Below, one piece after another: positions 1-9,480 of a DNA stretch of 64,000 bases. The notes below the pieces were generated by a model. That model was given only the letters and a program-made list of their open reading frames with translations, had not been told where the DNA came from and made no database searches. Each line of letters starts with the position of its first letter. The stretch's first letter is position 1. Source of the DNA: Balneola sp. (GTDB lineage: Bacteria; Bacteroidota; Rhodothermia; Balneolales; Balneolaceae); the NCBI GenBank assembly GCA_003712055.1, contig RHLJ01000001.1, forward strand, positions 806,001-870,000, given 5' to 3'. The position numbers and the translations under genes were made by a program.

Positions 1-85
1 GCACTTAGTAAAGTGAAAAATAAGCGATCAAAGAAATCCAGTTAGTCAGGACTTTCTTAATCTAGGTTAATGCGATCTCCAGACT

Positions 86-105
86 GTTTGATGATATTAT
101 CAAAC
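86..105. promoter_or_regulatory. Palindrome upstream of the first gene
   Basis: GTTTGAT and ATCAAAC face each other across a 6-base spacer, 45 bases upstream of the first start codon. It could be an operator or a small hairpin. There is no poly-T tract after it, so it is not a convincing terminator. No other gene is visible in bases 1-149; the end of an upstream gene may lie outside the window. Confidence 0.3.
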
Positions 106-149
106 GATAAAATTACAAAACTGCTACAGATCAATTTAAACCTACCATC

Positions 150-593
150 ATGCTAAAAGCATCTTCTGTTCTATGGATTATCTGGGGACTTGTACACATG
201 TTCGCCGGAATAATGACTATGTACTTTATTATAACCGGAGATATAGGCGGAGCTGTAGCTGGAATAGCTGATGCTGTCGACCCCTCTACTTTAGAAATGG
301 CTTACCCGGAAGCTGCAGGAGCAGTTATTGGTCAACATGGCTTTAATTTACTATGGATCGGGTTAGTAACCTTCATTTGTGCTTTTTTCATCTGGAAAGG
401 AAATAAGCCTGCAATCTTTTTGGCTGCAATAACAGGAGGTCTTGCCGATCTCGGCTATTTTATATTTATGGACTTAGGTGGTTTTGTTCATTTCATACCA
501 GGTACACTTATGACTCTTGTCTCTTCATCAGCAATTATCCTTAGTTTCTACACTTATTTTAAGGGTAAAAAAGAAGCGGCTTACAGCGATTAG
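150..593 (+). CDS. Small four-helix membrane protein, unknown function
   Basis: This 147-residue protein has about four hydrophobic segments (around residues 5-27, 62-82, 85-108 and 112-136) and a short charged tail (KGKKEAAYSD). Helices one and two are separated by an acidic, alanine-rich loop. There is no signal peptide apart from the first helix and no catalytic motif that I recognise, so it is an inner-membrane protein of unknown role. It starts at the only good ATG after the upstream palindrome and is followed by an inverted repeat that may end transcription. It appears to be a single-gene unit. Confidence 0.7.
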   Translation: MLKASSVLWIIWGLVHMFAGIMTMYFIITGDIGGAVAGIADAVDPSTLEMAYPEAAGAVIGQHGFNLLWIGLVTFICAFFIWKGNKPAIFLAAITGGLADLGYFIFMDLGGFVHFIPGTLMTLVSSSAIILSFYTYFKGKKEAAYSD

Positions 594-601
594 TCTTTTT
601 A

Positions 602-643
602 GTTAATGGTTATTGGAAAAAGAATTAACCAATAACCATTAAC
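602..643. repeat. Perfect 15-bp inverted repeat, GTTAATGGTTATTGG family
   Basis: GTTAATGGTTATTGG (602-616) is repeated exactly in reverse complement at 629-643, 12 bases apart. A near-identical hairpin (GTTAATAGTTATTGG) lies at 39214-39263, so this is a dispersed repeat family and not only a local terminator. It is AT-rich and lies just after the stop of the 147-residue membrane protein. The rest of the 594-886 gap holds no gene I can support; a possible coding relic at 705-863 is discussed in the findings. Confidence 0.6.
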
Positions 644-886
644 CAAATCCCTCTTGATTCTCTTGTGGTATATCTTGTTATTCTTGTATTAGCAATAAAG
701 CTTCATGCAAATCGAATGGATTCAGAGAAAAGGGCATAGAGGTAGAGGATAAATCATTTTGGATCTCGTAGTACTTGATCCGGAAATAGAGATTGATACC
801 AGAACCTTAACAGCATTTGCTCGACTTCTTTTGCAACTTCACTCAATTATACATCAAGAATAAATCGAAGAATTAAGAACTCAGGT

Positions 887-3277
887 ATGATGAATCACTT
901 CATTAGAAGTTTGACCGGGCAAAAAAGCATTCGCTATCTCCTACTATTTTGCCTTCTTGCAGTACTCCAAAGTGTACAAGCACAAACCAAGCAAAGTTAT
1001 AACATCGGGTTTATTTTTGATACGCTTCCCGAGAACGCAGAAATCCTGCTCGTTCAAATGCAAAACGAGATCCGATCGGTGGTTGGTCAGGATGCAACCA
1101 TAAATTTTCCTGAATCCGGAATATATATCAATAATTTAAGCTTAGAAGGAGCTCGTGATAACTTCAAAGCTATCAATGAGAACCCTGAGGTGGATATCAT
1201 CCTGGCTTTTGGAGTACTCAATAACGTGGTTATACTAGAAAATGAAGTTCACAATAAACCTACCATCTTGTTTGGGACAATTACGAGAGAGTTTAAATCT
1301 GAATCCCTATCAGAGGAAACAAGTGGTATCGATAACTTATCGCTTATTCTTACTTCTCAATCGATTACGCAAGATCTTTCCATCTTTAGTGAGCTTGTCA
1401 ATTTTAGAAAAGTGGGCATTGTTTTTGAAGACTATCTAATGGACGTACTTCCTTTGGAAGAAACCATTGCCTCGATTACGGACTCAATTGGAGTTGAACA
1501 CCGCATTATCAACTATAATAGTTTAGACGAAATTATTGAAAGCTTGGATGAAGTTGATGCCGTTTACTTTGCTAATACTTTTTTCCTTACTGAAGATGAA
1601 ATAAGCAGACTTTCCCAGGAAATGATTGATAGAAGAATCCCTTCCTACACTAGTTCTGGTTCGCGGGAAGTAGAACTAGGAATAATGGCCTCCAATCAAA
1701 CAGATGATAACCTGGATCAGTTTTTCCGAAGAATAGCCTTAAATGTTGAGGCCATAGTGAATGGGAAAAACCCCTCTGAACTTCCCACCTACCTAGACGC
1801 TACTGAACAGCTCATCCTTAATTTCAATACAGCCTCTTTAATTGGTGGGCCTCTCAAATACAGCTTGATTTATGATACCCAAATCGTTGGCGAATTTAAA
1901 AATGTGCTTTCTGAAAGGGATTATTCGCTTATTGAACTGTTAAGCGAAGCCAGAGAACGAAATTTAGGACTACTAGTTAGTAACCTAGATGTGGAGCTAT
2001 CTAACCAGGATGTACGATCAGCAGTAAGCGATATGTTCCCCAATTTAGAATCGAGCGTAACCACAAATATGGTTGACCCTGAACTGGCAAGAGCCTCTAG
2101 CGGACAGAATCCGGAATTCAGTACAACTGGTAATCTTACGCTTTCCCAGATCGTCTATTCTCAGGATATCCTCACCAATATTTATATCCAGCGAGCGCTA
2201 AAAGACGCGCAAGTAAGCACTAATAGAAATGATGAGCTGGATGTAATTCTGGATGCTGCCAATGCCTATTTCAATGCGCTAATCGCCAGATCAAACCTGG
2301 AAATTACCGTTCAAAACCTGGAAGTAACCCGCCGTAACCTTCAAATAGCTCAGCAAAATTATGAAGCCGGACTAACAGGGAAATCTGATGTTCTGCGATT
2401 TCAAAGCCAGATGGCACAAGATGCTCAAACTATGGTTGAGACAGTAAGCCTGTTGGAGTTTAGTTTCTCTGAAATTAATCGTGTTCTTAATTATCCACTC
2501 GACCGCGAAATCGACGTCCTTCCTATCAGTCTCACTGATGATGTGTTTACGGAACTGGATCTGGAAAAGCTGAGTAATTTCCTGGACGATATTTCCTTCC
2601 GGGATATCTTTATCCGTTTTCTTGTGCAAGAAGCCATTCTTGAATCACCTGAACTCCAGGCACTTAATAAGCAGCTTGAAATTGCAGATGCTAGTATTAG
2701 ATTAGCCAATACCGGACGTTTTATTCCTGATGTATCACTTCTAGGACAGTATAACCATACATTCAGCAGATCAGGAGCTGGTTCTACATATCCTACGGGA
2801 TTCATTGCCCCGCCAGATGGGCATTATACTGTTGGCTTATCTTTTAGCCTACCTATTTTCCAGCAGAATAAGCAAAACATCAATCTGCAAACAGCGAAGA
2901 TTACCAGAAATCAAATTGAACTGTTGATTGAACAAACTGAAAGAAATATCGAACGTCAGGTTGAGAACAATGCACTGGATGCATTAAACCAGATTTCAAA
3001 CCTCCAGCTTTCAGAGATCTCGCTTGAATCTGCAGCAGAAAACCTGGATCTGATACAAACTTCTTATTCCAATGGCGCAGTGAGTATTATTCAGCTAATT
3101 GATGCACAGAGCAATTTGTTAAATGCTCAAATTTCGAATAATAACGCACTATACAATTTCATGTTAAGTGTGCTTCGCCTGGAACGAAGCCTTGGATACT
3201 TTTTCTTCGAGAAAACTGCCACCGAGCGAGAAGAATTTAAAACTAAAATGGAAGCGTTCTTACTTGGCAATAACTAA
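887..3277 (+). CDS. Fusion of ABC-type substrate-binding domain and TolC-like outer-membrane efflux protein
   Basis: This 796-residue protein starts with a signal peptide (about 1-33, ending VQAQ). Residues about 37-320 look like an ABC_sub_bind periplasmic binding domain: alternating beta/alpha pattern, segments such as VDIILAFGVLNN, KVGIVFED and RIPSYTSSGS. From about residue 345 to the end it is a TolC/OEP protein: NYEAGLTGKSDVLRFQSQ and the equivalent SYSNGAVSIIQLIDAQSN are the two characteristic helical-repeat signatures. A normal TolC homologue is about 420-500 residues, so the extra 300 residues are a real N-terminal addition in one frame. It is the first gene of an efflux operon with an RND adaptor and pump 18 bases downstream. 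Role inferred: outer-membrane channel of the pump, with a ligand-binding periplasmic head. Confidence 0.85.
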   Translation: MMNHFIRSLTGQKSIRYLLLFCLLAVLQSVQAQTKQSYNIGFIFDTLPENAEILLVQMQNEIRSVVGQDATINFPESGIYINNLSLEGARDNFKAINENPEVDIILAFGVLNNVVILENEVHNKPTILFGTITREFKSESLSEETSGIDNLSLILTSQSITQDLSIFSELVNFRKVGIVFEDYLMDVLPLEETIASITDSIGVEHRIINYNSLDEIIESLDEVDAVYFANTFFLTEDEISRLSQEMIDRRIPSYTSSGSREVELGIMASNQTDDNLDQFFRRIALNVEAIVNGKNPSELPTYLDATEQLILNFNTASLIGGPLKYSLIYDTQIVGEFKNVLSERDYSLIELLSEARERNLGLLVSNLDVELSNQDVRSAVSDMFPNLESSVTTNMVDPELARASSGQNPEFSTTGNLTLSQIVYSQDILTNIYIQRALKDAQVSTNRNDELDVILDAANAYFNALIARSNLEITVQNLEVTRRNLQIAQQNYEAGLTGKSDVLRFQSQMAQDAQTMVETVSLLEFSFSEINRVLNYPLDREIDVLPISLTDDVFTELDLEKLSNFLDDISFRDIFIRFLVQEAILESPELQALNKQLEIADASIRLANTGRFIPDVSLLGQYNHTFSRSGAGSTYPTGFIAPPDGHYTVGLSFSLPIFQQNKQNINLQTAKITRNQIELLIEQTERNIERQVENNALDALNQISNLQLSEISLESAAENLDLIQTSYSNGAVSIIQLIDAQSNLLNAQISNNNALYNFMLSVLRLERSLGYFFFEKTATEREEFKTKMEAFLLGNN

Positions 3278-3294
3278 CTCCTCAATACCGAAAG

Positions 3295-4404
3295 ATGATA
3301 AAACTTACTCGAAATTCAATTATAGCAACTGCCTTCCTGTTAATCATCGGAAGTTGTAGTAGTGAAGAAGCTACTCCTCCTGAAACCGTACGCCCTGTAG
3401 TTTATCATACCGTAGGTTTAAGTGGTGGGGAAGTAATCCGAACTTTTAGTGGAACTGCCCAGACGGATAAAATCATCAACTTGAGTTTCAGAAGTAGCGG
3501 TATAATTACCGAACTAAATATGAAACTTGGAAACCAGGTTAAGAAAGGAGATTTGCTAAGTCAGCTGGATAATGTTCAAGCCCGATTATCTCATGAACAA
3601 TCAGTGGCATCTCTAAATAGTGCTGCTTCCCAAATGAATACTTCAGAATTGAACCTGGAAAGGATCCGATTACTTTACGAAAAAGGAAGTGCTTCACTAA
3701 GTGATTTTGAAAATGCTAAAAACTCATTTCGTACCGCCCAAGCTAGTTACGAATCGGCTCAGCGAAGCGTGGATATTCAACTTGAGCAAATCAACTATGG
3801 ATATCTGTATGCTCCTGAAGATGGTGCTATAGCTGCAGTAAATGTTGAGCTTGAAGAAAATGTCTCGCCCGGACAGGTAGTTGGAGTATTAAATGCGGGC
3901 CTGGATATGAACATTGTCTTAGGAATACCCGAAAGTGTGATCAATCGCCTGTTTCCTCAAATGGAGGTTGGAATAAGTTTTAGTGCCCTTCCAAATAAAA
4001 CATTTGTAGGCCGGGTAAATGAGATCTCCCCCGCTTTGGATGCTAATACTTCGACCTACCCTATCGAAATCGGAGTTATTGATCCGACTGACGAAATCAA
4101 ATCAGGAATGGCTGCCAATGTAACCTTCAACTTTGCAGAATCTATTGGCAGCAGTGAGTCTATCGTTATTCCGGCTAATGCTGTTGGTGAAGACCAAAAT
4201 GGTCGTTTTGTCTACCTGATCAACGAACAAACTGGTACAGGTAGCACCGTCAATAAAAACTATGTTCAAATTGGAGCATTGACTTCAGAAGGTTTTGAAA
4301 TTGTTGACGGCCTAAGCGTTGGGCAGAAAATTGCCACAGCAGGATTGCAAACGTTATTAGACGGCCAAAAAGTAACGCTATTCTCAAGTCAGGGGTCTCT
4401 ATGA
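3295..4404 (+). CDS. RND efflux periplasmic adaptor (membrane fusion protein), lipoprotein
   Basis: The 369-residue protein has a lipoprotein signal (lipobox IGSC, Cys near residue 21), then the HlyD/AcrA architecture: barrel-sandwich half (GIITELNMKLGNQVKKGDLL), a short helical hairpin (about 90-160), the second lipoyl half (YLYAPEDGAIAAVNVELEENVSPGQVV split by that hairpin), a beta-barrel and a membrane-proximal domain. It would link the TolC-like protein to the inner-membrane pump. Its stop overlaps the pump start (ATGA), which argues for translational coupling. The short hairpin is usual for RND adaptors of this phylum. Confidence 0.92.
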   Translation: MIKLTRNSIIATAFLLIIGSCSSEEATPPETVRPVVYHTVGLSGGEVIRTFSGTAQTDKIINLSFRSSGIITELNMKLGNQVKKGDLLSQLDNVQARLSHEQSVASLNSAASQMNTSELNLERIRLLYEKGSASLSDFENAKNSFRTAQASYESAQRSVDIQLEQINYGYLYAPEDGAIAAVNVELEENVSPGQVVGVLNAGLDMNIVLGIPESVINRLFPQMEVGISFSALPNKTFVGRVNEISPALDANTSTYPIEIGVIDPTDEIKSGMAANVTFNFAESIGSSESIVIPANAVGEDQNGRFVYLINEQTGTGSTVNKNYVQIGALTSEGFEIVDGLSVGQKIATAGLQTLLDGQKVTLFSSQGSL

Positions 4405-7400
4405 ACATTACTCAATTTGCAATTGAGCGAAACCGAATAACCTTTATTGTTCTCATTACCATCATTTTGATGGGCTTAAGTTTATTCAACAGCCTCCCAA
4501 GAGATAGTATGCCTCCGTACACAATCAGGGTTGCGAATATTATTAGCAGCTTTCCGGGTGCCAGCCCTGAAAGGGTTGAACAGTTAGTCAGTTTTAAAAT
4601 TGAAAAGATCGCTCAGGAATTACCTGAGCTTGATGAAGTTACCAGTACTTCCAGAACCGGACTCTCAGTAGTAAGTGTAACTTTGAGAGATGAAGTAAAC
4701 CCTGAGGATTTACAAGAGGTATGGGATCGCTTACGTCGAAAATTGGACAATATGGAGGGACTCCCCGAAGGGGTAGTCCCGGAACTCAACGATGATGGTA
4801 TTGGGGATGTGTATGGAATCGTAGTTGGGTTAACCAGTGATGGGTTCAGCTATGCCGAAATGGAAGAATTTGCTGATGACATTCGAGACGACCTGATCAA
4901 ACTCGAAGATGCTGCTAAAGTAGAAATCGGTGGGAAACAAGAGGAACGAGTATTTATCGAATTCGATAATACCCAACTCGCGGAGTATCAACTCACCTCC
5001 TCTCGACTTCAAAGTATAATTGCTTCAACCAATATCCTGAGTTCCGGTGGTGAAATTTATATGGGAGATGAAAGCATCATCCTCGAGCCTACCGGAAACT
5101 ATAACGAAATTGATGACATCCGACAGACGCTGATTCCCGTTGGAAATCAAACACAGTTAGTATATCTGGAAGACATCACCAATATCACCAAAGGGTATAT
5201 CAATCCGCCAAAGCAATTGGTGCGTGTAAACGGGTTAAATGCCCTCTCTCTTCATGTTAATCTGAAAGACGGAGCCAATGTCATCAAGCTGGGAGAAGAC
5301 ATCAATATGGTTATGGAAGAATGGAATGCCAAACTTCCTGTAGGGCTAGAATTAGTCCGCCTTTCTTCCCTTGATACCTACATCGATGTTAAAATCTCTG
5401 ACTTTATTGGAAACCTGATACAATCGATTGTTATCGTACTTGCGGTAATGCTCATCTTTTTGGGATTCAGAACCGGAACCATCATAGCCAGCCTCATCCC
5501 TATCGTTACCATCATGACTCTTATGTGGATGGGTATTATCAATATGGGATTGAACCAGGTAACCTTAGCAGCACTCATCATGGCTTTAGGGATGATGGTG
5601 GATAATGCCATTGTGGTCGCCGAATCGGTGATGGTGAAAGTAGAACATGGCAAGGATACCTTCAAAGCAGCAGTTGAATCCTGCTCTGAACTCTTTACTC
5701 CCTTACTCATATCTACGCTTACAACCTCCGCTGCATTTATGGCTTTCTATCTTGCAGAATCAACAATGGGTGATATTGTAGGACCAATTTTTGTGGTAAT
5801 CACTCTCGCCTTACTTTCTTCATGGCTGGTGGCACTTACTGTGGTAACTTTACTCTGCTACTACTTCTTGAAAGTGAAGCCCAATGCTCTTGAAAACCCG
5901 GGTTTAGTCGACAGACTTATAAATTGGACAAAAGGCATTTACCGTGTTTGGATCCTTAATGCTTTGAAGAATAAGTACCTGGTGATTTTAGGAATTTTTG
6001 TGCTATTCATGGTGTCCATGTTTGGGTTTACACAAATTGCCTTCCTTTTCTTCCCGGATAGTGATCGAAATATGATTACCGTTGATATCAACCTGGGTGA
6101 GGGAACGCGCATTGAAAGCACCCAAGAAACTGTACGCGGGCTTGAAGATTATTTCACCAGCGAATTGTTGATCAATGATTCCAGACCTGATGGTATTATA
6201 AACTGGTCTTCCTTTATTGGAGAAGGCCCCGAATCTTATGACCTGGGATACCAACCTGACGAAGCCAATTCGAGCTACGCTCATATCCTGGTAAATACCT
6301 CTGAAGCCAGCTACAATAACGCACTAATTAGCACTATTGACGAATTTGTCATTCAAAATTTCCCTAACGCTGATATCAAAGTTGGCCCTCTGGGCGCTGG
6401 AGGAGGTGGTGTTCCTATCGAGATCAGAATTATTGGAGAAAACCCTGATGAACTTGCAAGCATCTCAGAATCTGTAAAAATCAGGCTTTCATCTATTTAT
6501 GGCACTAAAAATGTGAAAGACGACTGGGGTCCTAAGAGTAAAAAATTCGTAATCCAGATTGATGAGAACCGGGCACAAAATGCGGGAATCACTAACCAGG
6601 ATATTGCTACTTCCCTACAAACCGTACTTACAGGATTCAGAACCGGAGAGTATCGGGAAGATGATAAAAGTATCCCAATCCTGATGCGAAGCGATGTGGG
6701 TAGTGAGCAATCCTTAGAATCGCTGGAAACATTAAATATCTACTCCCAAAGCTCTGGCAAAAGTGTTCCTCTACTCCAGGTAGCTCAGATTATCCCTGAA
6801 TGGCAGTATTCTAAAATTCGACGGTTCAACCTAAATCGTGCAGTAAACATAACAAGTGAATTAAAAGAAGATGGGAATGCAGCTGCAATCGTTTCTGAAA
6901 TAACTCCCTGGCTGGATGAAGAAATGCAAAATTGGCCAAACGGATATCGATATGAATTAGGAGGGGATGCACAGAATTCTGCCGATAATATGAGTGCCGT
7001 TATTGCCTGGCTTCCGCTTTCAGGGTTCATTATCGTGCTATTATTAATCATCCAGTTCAACTCATTCCGAAAAATGGTAATGGTCACCCTTACTATTCCT
7101 CTAGGTGTTATTGGAGTAGTAATCGGATTGTTAGTTTTTGGAGAGCCCTTTGGGTTTATGCCCTTCCTTGGAGTAATCTCTTTGGCGGGTATTATTATCA
7201 ATAATGCTATTGTACTAATCGACCGGATCGAAATTGAGCAAAATGAACTTAAACGATCTACACATGACTCTATAATAGCTGCGTGTTTACAACGATTTCG
7301 TCCGATTGTACTGGCTACCTTTACCACGGTATTTGGCTTAATACCGCTCTACTTAAGTGGAGGTGAAATGTGGGAAGGTATGGCCGTATCTATTATGGTG

Positions 7401-7514
7401 GGTTTGTTATTTGGAACAGTAATTACTCTCGTATTTATTCCCTCTCTGTTCAGTATTCTCTACCGGGTTAACTATAAAGAGTACGAACTAAATCCTGAAT
7501 TGAAGTCTATTTGA
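4401..7514 (+). CDS. RND multidrug/solute efflux pump, inner-membrane subunit
   Basis: At 1037 residues this has full AcrB length. It shows the RND layout: TM1 near 12-30, first large periplasmic loop, TM2-6 (about 335-470), TM7 near 525-545, second periplasmic loop, TM8-12 (about 860-1025). The duplicated RND fold is visible in the paired motifs MMVDNAIVVAES (TM4) and IIINNAIVLIDR (TM10). AcrB has two adjacent proton-relay aspartates in TM4; here they are Asp401-Asn402. Conserved SFPGASPERVEQ near residue 48 is typical of HAE-type pumps. It overlaps the adaptor gene by 4 bases. Substrate cannot be read from the sequence. Confidence 0.93.
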   Translation: MNITQFAIERNRITFIVLITIILMGLSLFNSLPRDSMPPYTIRVANIISSFPGASPERVEQLVSFKIEKIAQELPELDEVTSTSRTGLSVVSVTLRDEVNPEDLQEVWDRLRRKLDNMEGLPEGVVPELNDDGIGDVYGIVVGLTSDGFSYAEMEEFADDIRDDLIKLEDAAKVEIGGKQEERVFIEFDNTQLAEYQLTSSRLQSIIASTNILSSGGEIYMGDESIILEPTGNYNEIDDIRQTLIPVGNQTQLVYLEDITNITKGYINPPKQLVRVNGLNALSLHVNLKDGANVIKLGEDINMVMEEWNAKLPVGLELVRLSSLDTYIDVKISDFIGNLIQSIVIVLAVMLIFLGFRTGTIIASLIPIVTIMTLMWMGIINMGLNQVTLAALIMALGMMVDNAIVVAESVMVKVEHGKDTFKAAVESCSELFTPLLISTLTTSAAFMAFYLAESTMGDIVGPIFVVITLALLSSWLVALTVVTLLCYYFLKVKPNALENPGLVDRLINWTKGIYRVWILNALKNKYLVILGIFVLFMVSMFGFTQIAFLFFPDSDRNMITVDINLGEGTRIESTQETVRGLEDYFTSELLINDSRPDGIINWSSFIGEGPESYDLGYQPDEANSSYAHILVNTSEASYNNALISTIDEFVIQNFPNADIKVGPLGAGGGGVPIEIRIIGENPDELASISESVKIRLSSIYGTKNVKDDWGPKSKKFVIQIDENRAQNAGITNQDIATSLQTVLTGFRTGEYREDDKSIPILMRSDVGSEQSLESLETLNIYSQSSGKSVPLLQVAQIIPEWQYSKIRRFNLNRAVNITSELKEDGNAAAIVSEITPWLDEEMQNWPNGYRYELGGDAQNSADNMSAVIAWLPLSGFIIVLLLIIQFNSFRKMVMVTLTIPLGVIGVVIGLLVFGEPFGFMPFLGVISLAGIIINNAIVLIDRIEIEQNELKRSTHDSIIAACLQRFRPIVLATFTTVFGLIPLYLSGGEMWEGMAVSIMVGLLFGTVITLVFIPSLFSILYRVNYKEYELNPELKSI

Positions 7515-7527
7515 TCTTGAGCTATGA

Positions 7528-7950
7528 ATGAATCATTATTCTGAATCTGAAATTGAATCACTAATTCATCGCTTCGAAGCTAGAAGGTTACCAAAAAGCG
7601 AATGGACACATGAAGCTCATCTTGTAGTAGCCATCTGGTACAGTAAGAAGTATGACTTTACTACGGCATTGGATTTAGTGAGAGAGAATATTACCAAGCA
7701 TAATGAGTCCGTAGGGACACCTAATTCCGATACGGAAGGTTATCATGAATCCATTACCAGGTTCTGGCTCTTAACTGCTCATAAATTTATCAATGCTAAT
7801 TCATCCCTAGCGCTTTCAGAATTATGTAATGATTTTATCGATTCTGAATTTGGAAGGAGCGATTATCCCCTTACGTACTATTCCCCGAATCTTTTGTTTT
7901 CGGTTGAAGCCAGACATGCATGGGTAGAGCCGGATATAAAGGCTATATAA
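7528..7950 (+). CDS. Conserved uncharacterised protein, 140 aa
   Basis: A soluble protein without signal or membrane segments. It carries the block SEWTHEAHLVVA near the N-terminus and EGYHESITRFWL near residue 70, both of which look strongly conserved and His/Glu rich, suggesting a helical protein with a possible metal or ligand site. I have seen this type annotated only as hypothetical, so I give no function. It begins 13 bases after the RND pump and may be the last gene of the efflux operon. An ATG four bases earlier is out of frame. Confidence 0.7.
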   Translation: MNHYSESEIESLIHRFEARRLPKSEWTHEAHLVVAIWYSKKYDFTTALDLVRENITKHNESVGTPNSDTEGYHESITRFWLLTAHKFINANSSLALSELCNDFIDSEFGRSDYPLTYYSPNLLFSVEARHAWVEPDIKAI

Positions 7951-8056
7951 GAGTCTTCATTAAGTCTACAAGTCCTAAAAATAACTATAGCTTAATGGAC
8001 ATTGGATTAGTGATCTTACATATTGTTCCTTGTCAAGATCAATCAATCTCAAAGCC

Positions 8057-9229
8057 ATGAAAAAAATCATTCTCTCCCTTTCAGTAATACTCATTCTTTC
8101 AACTACTTCTTTACTCTCTCAAACATTGCAACAAGTAGTGAATAATGGAAACACAACTTCAACGAGTATCACTCATACAAATATGAATGGGTTTACTTTG
8201 AAAAACAATAACATTCCTGACAGTACCTTCAATGCCCTTCGAATTGGGCAATACGGGGGAAGCGCCCAGCAAATCAGGTTTGTTCCTTATTCAACAGGAG
8301 GCTTGTCCTGGGACTGGTCCCACGATTTAATTTATGATTTTACCAATACCCATTGGATCGTGGATGGCAACTTCATCGCTTTAGATAATTTGGGAATTGG
8401 AACTACTTCTCCTGCCACTAAACTTCATGTTTGGGGTGGATCATCTTCCTTCCCACAGGTACGAATCCATGAATCTGGGGGGTTGTTAAGTATGGATTTA
8501 GGCCACGATGGTGAAAACTCAATTTTCGAATCTAATTTTGGAGATTTTCTTTTTAGATATGGAAACATTGGTATCGGGACAGAATCTCCAGACGAACTAA
8601 TACACATGAGCTCAGGCACGTCCGGTGATGCTGTTCTAAAACTGGAATCAGATACGGATAATAATGCTGAAGGAGATAACAGCCGAATTGAAATGTTACA
8701 AGATGGAGGTGCGCATGGAGCTACAATAGGGTTTAATTTAGATTGGAGTGGTACTGAACCCGATAACCTCTTTCGAATAGTACCCAGAAGAAGTAGTACT
8801 GATAAAGATGATGCCTTTATAATTAAAACTACCGGAAGTACAGGAAATATAGAGAGTTTCGTAGGTATTGGGACTACTGATCCTACCAACGCACTCGAAG
8901 TGAATGGTACCATTCGCTCTAAAGAAGTAATTGTAGAGGCTACAGGCTGGCCTGATTTTGTATTCCTTCCTGAATACAACCTTCTCTCTTTGGAAGAACT
9001 AGAAGCATTCATTTCAACGAATAAGCATTTACCAGATGTACCTAATGAAGCAGAAGTAGAAGAAAACGGGATCAAACTAGGAGAAATGGACGCCACCTTG
9101 CTCAAGAAAATCGAAGAGTTAACTCTTTATGTAATTGAGCAGAATAAACTGAATAAAGAACAGCAGGAAAGGATTGAGAAGCTTGAGAAAATGAATGCTG
9201 AGCTCTTAAAGAAGCTTGAAGGTAAATAG
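8057..9229 (+). CDS. Secreted tail-fibre-like surface protein
   Basis: I start it at the ATG at 8057 because MKKIILSLSVILILSTTSLLSQ is a clean signal peptide; an in-frame ATG at 8030 adds nine residues of poor signal character. The body has repeated Gly-rich segments of the form NLGIGTTSPATKLHV, NIGIGTESPDELIH and FVGIGTTDPTNALEV, typical of beta-helical tail-fibre-like proteins of Bacteroidota. Near residue 320 is the conserved HLPDVPNEAEVEENGIKLGE block, then a coiled coil (LNKEQQERIEKLEKMNAE) to the C-terminus. It is likely exported or surface-attached and trimeric, by family resemblance. It stands alone. Confidence 0.8.
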   Translation: MKKIILSLSVILILSTTSLLSQTLQQVVNNGNTTSTSITHTNMNGFTLKNNNIPDSTFNALRIGQYGGSAQQIRFVPYSTGGLSWDWSHDLIYDFTNTHWIVDGNFIALDNLGIGTTSPATKLHVWGGSSSFPQVRIHESGGLLSMDLGHDGENSIFESNFGDFLFRYGNIGIGTESPDELIHMSSGTSGDAVLKLESDTDNNAEGDNSRIEMLQDGGAHGATIGFNLDWSGTEPDNLFRIVPRRSSTDKDDAFIIKTTGSTGNIESFVGIGTTDPTNALEVNGTIRSKEVIVEATGWPDFVFLPEYNLLSLEELEAFISTNKHLPDVPNEAEVEENGIKLGEMDATLLKKIEELTLYVIEQNKLNKEQQERIEKLEKMNAELLKKLEGK

Positions 9230-9244
9230 TCCGGGATTACTTCT

Positions 9245-9388
9245 CCCGACATTCGTCGGGATCGTAAAGGTTTCCTTTTGCGAGGAGTATCAAGACTAAT
9301 TCGGGGAATATGGTTGTATCGACGAAGCAATCTCGTGGAATTTGGGAAATATTCTGAAATTGCTTCGCTCCGCCTGCCTGCCGACAGG
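9245..9388. repeat. Composite palindromic repeat region with degenerate GCGAGGAGT...GAAGCAATCTC element
   Basis: The gap 9230-9480 holds three small hairpins: CCCGAC/GTCGGG (9245-9260), GAAGCAAT/ATTGCTTC (9324-9366) and CCTG/CAGG (9377-9388). Bases 9278-9334 begin TTTGCGAGGAGT and end TATCGACGAAGCAATCTC; the same element occurs on the opposite strand at 43221-43279. It is a dispersed non-coding repeat. No gene is seen here. Confidence 0.55.
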
Positions 9389-9480
9389 TTTAGGATGACT
9401 TCGTTATGAGAATTTTTCTCATTTTGTCCTGACCCAATTTTCCCTTTTATTGTGCTATTTGAATCAGAAAAGGGCTATTC

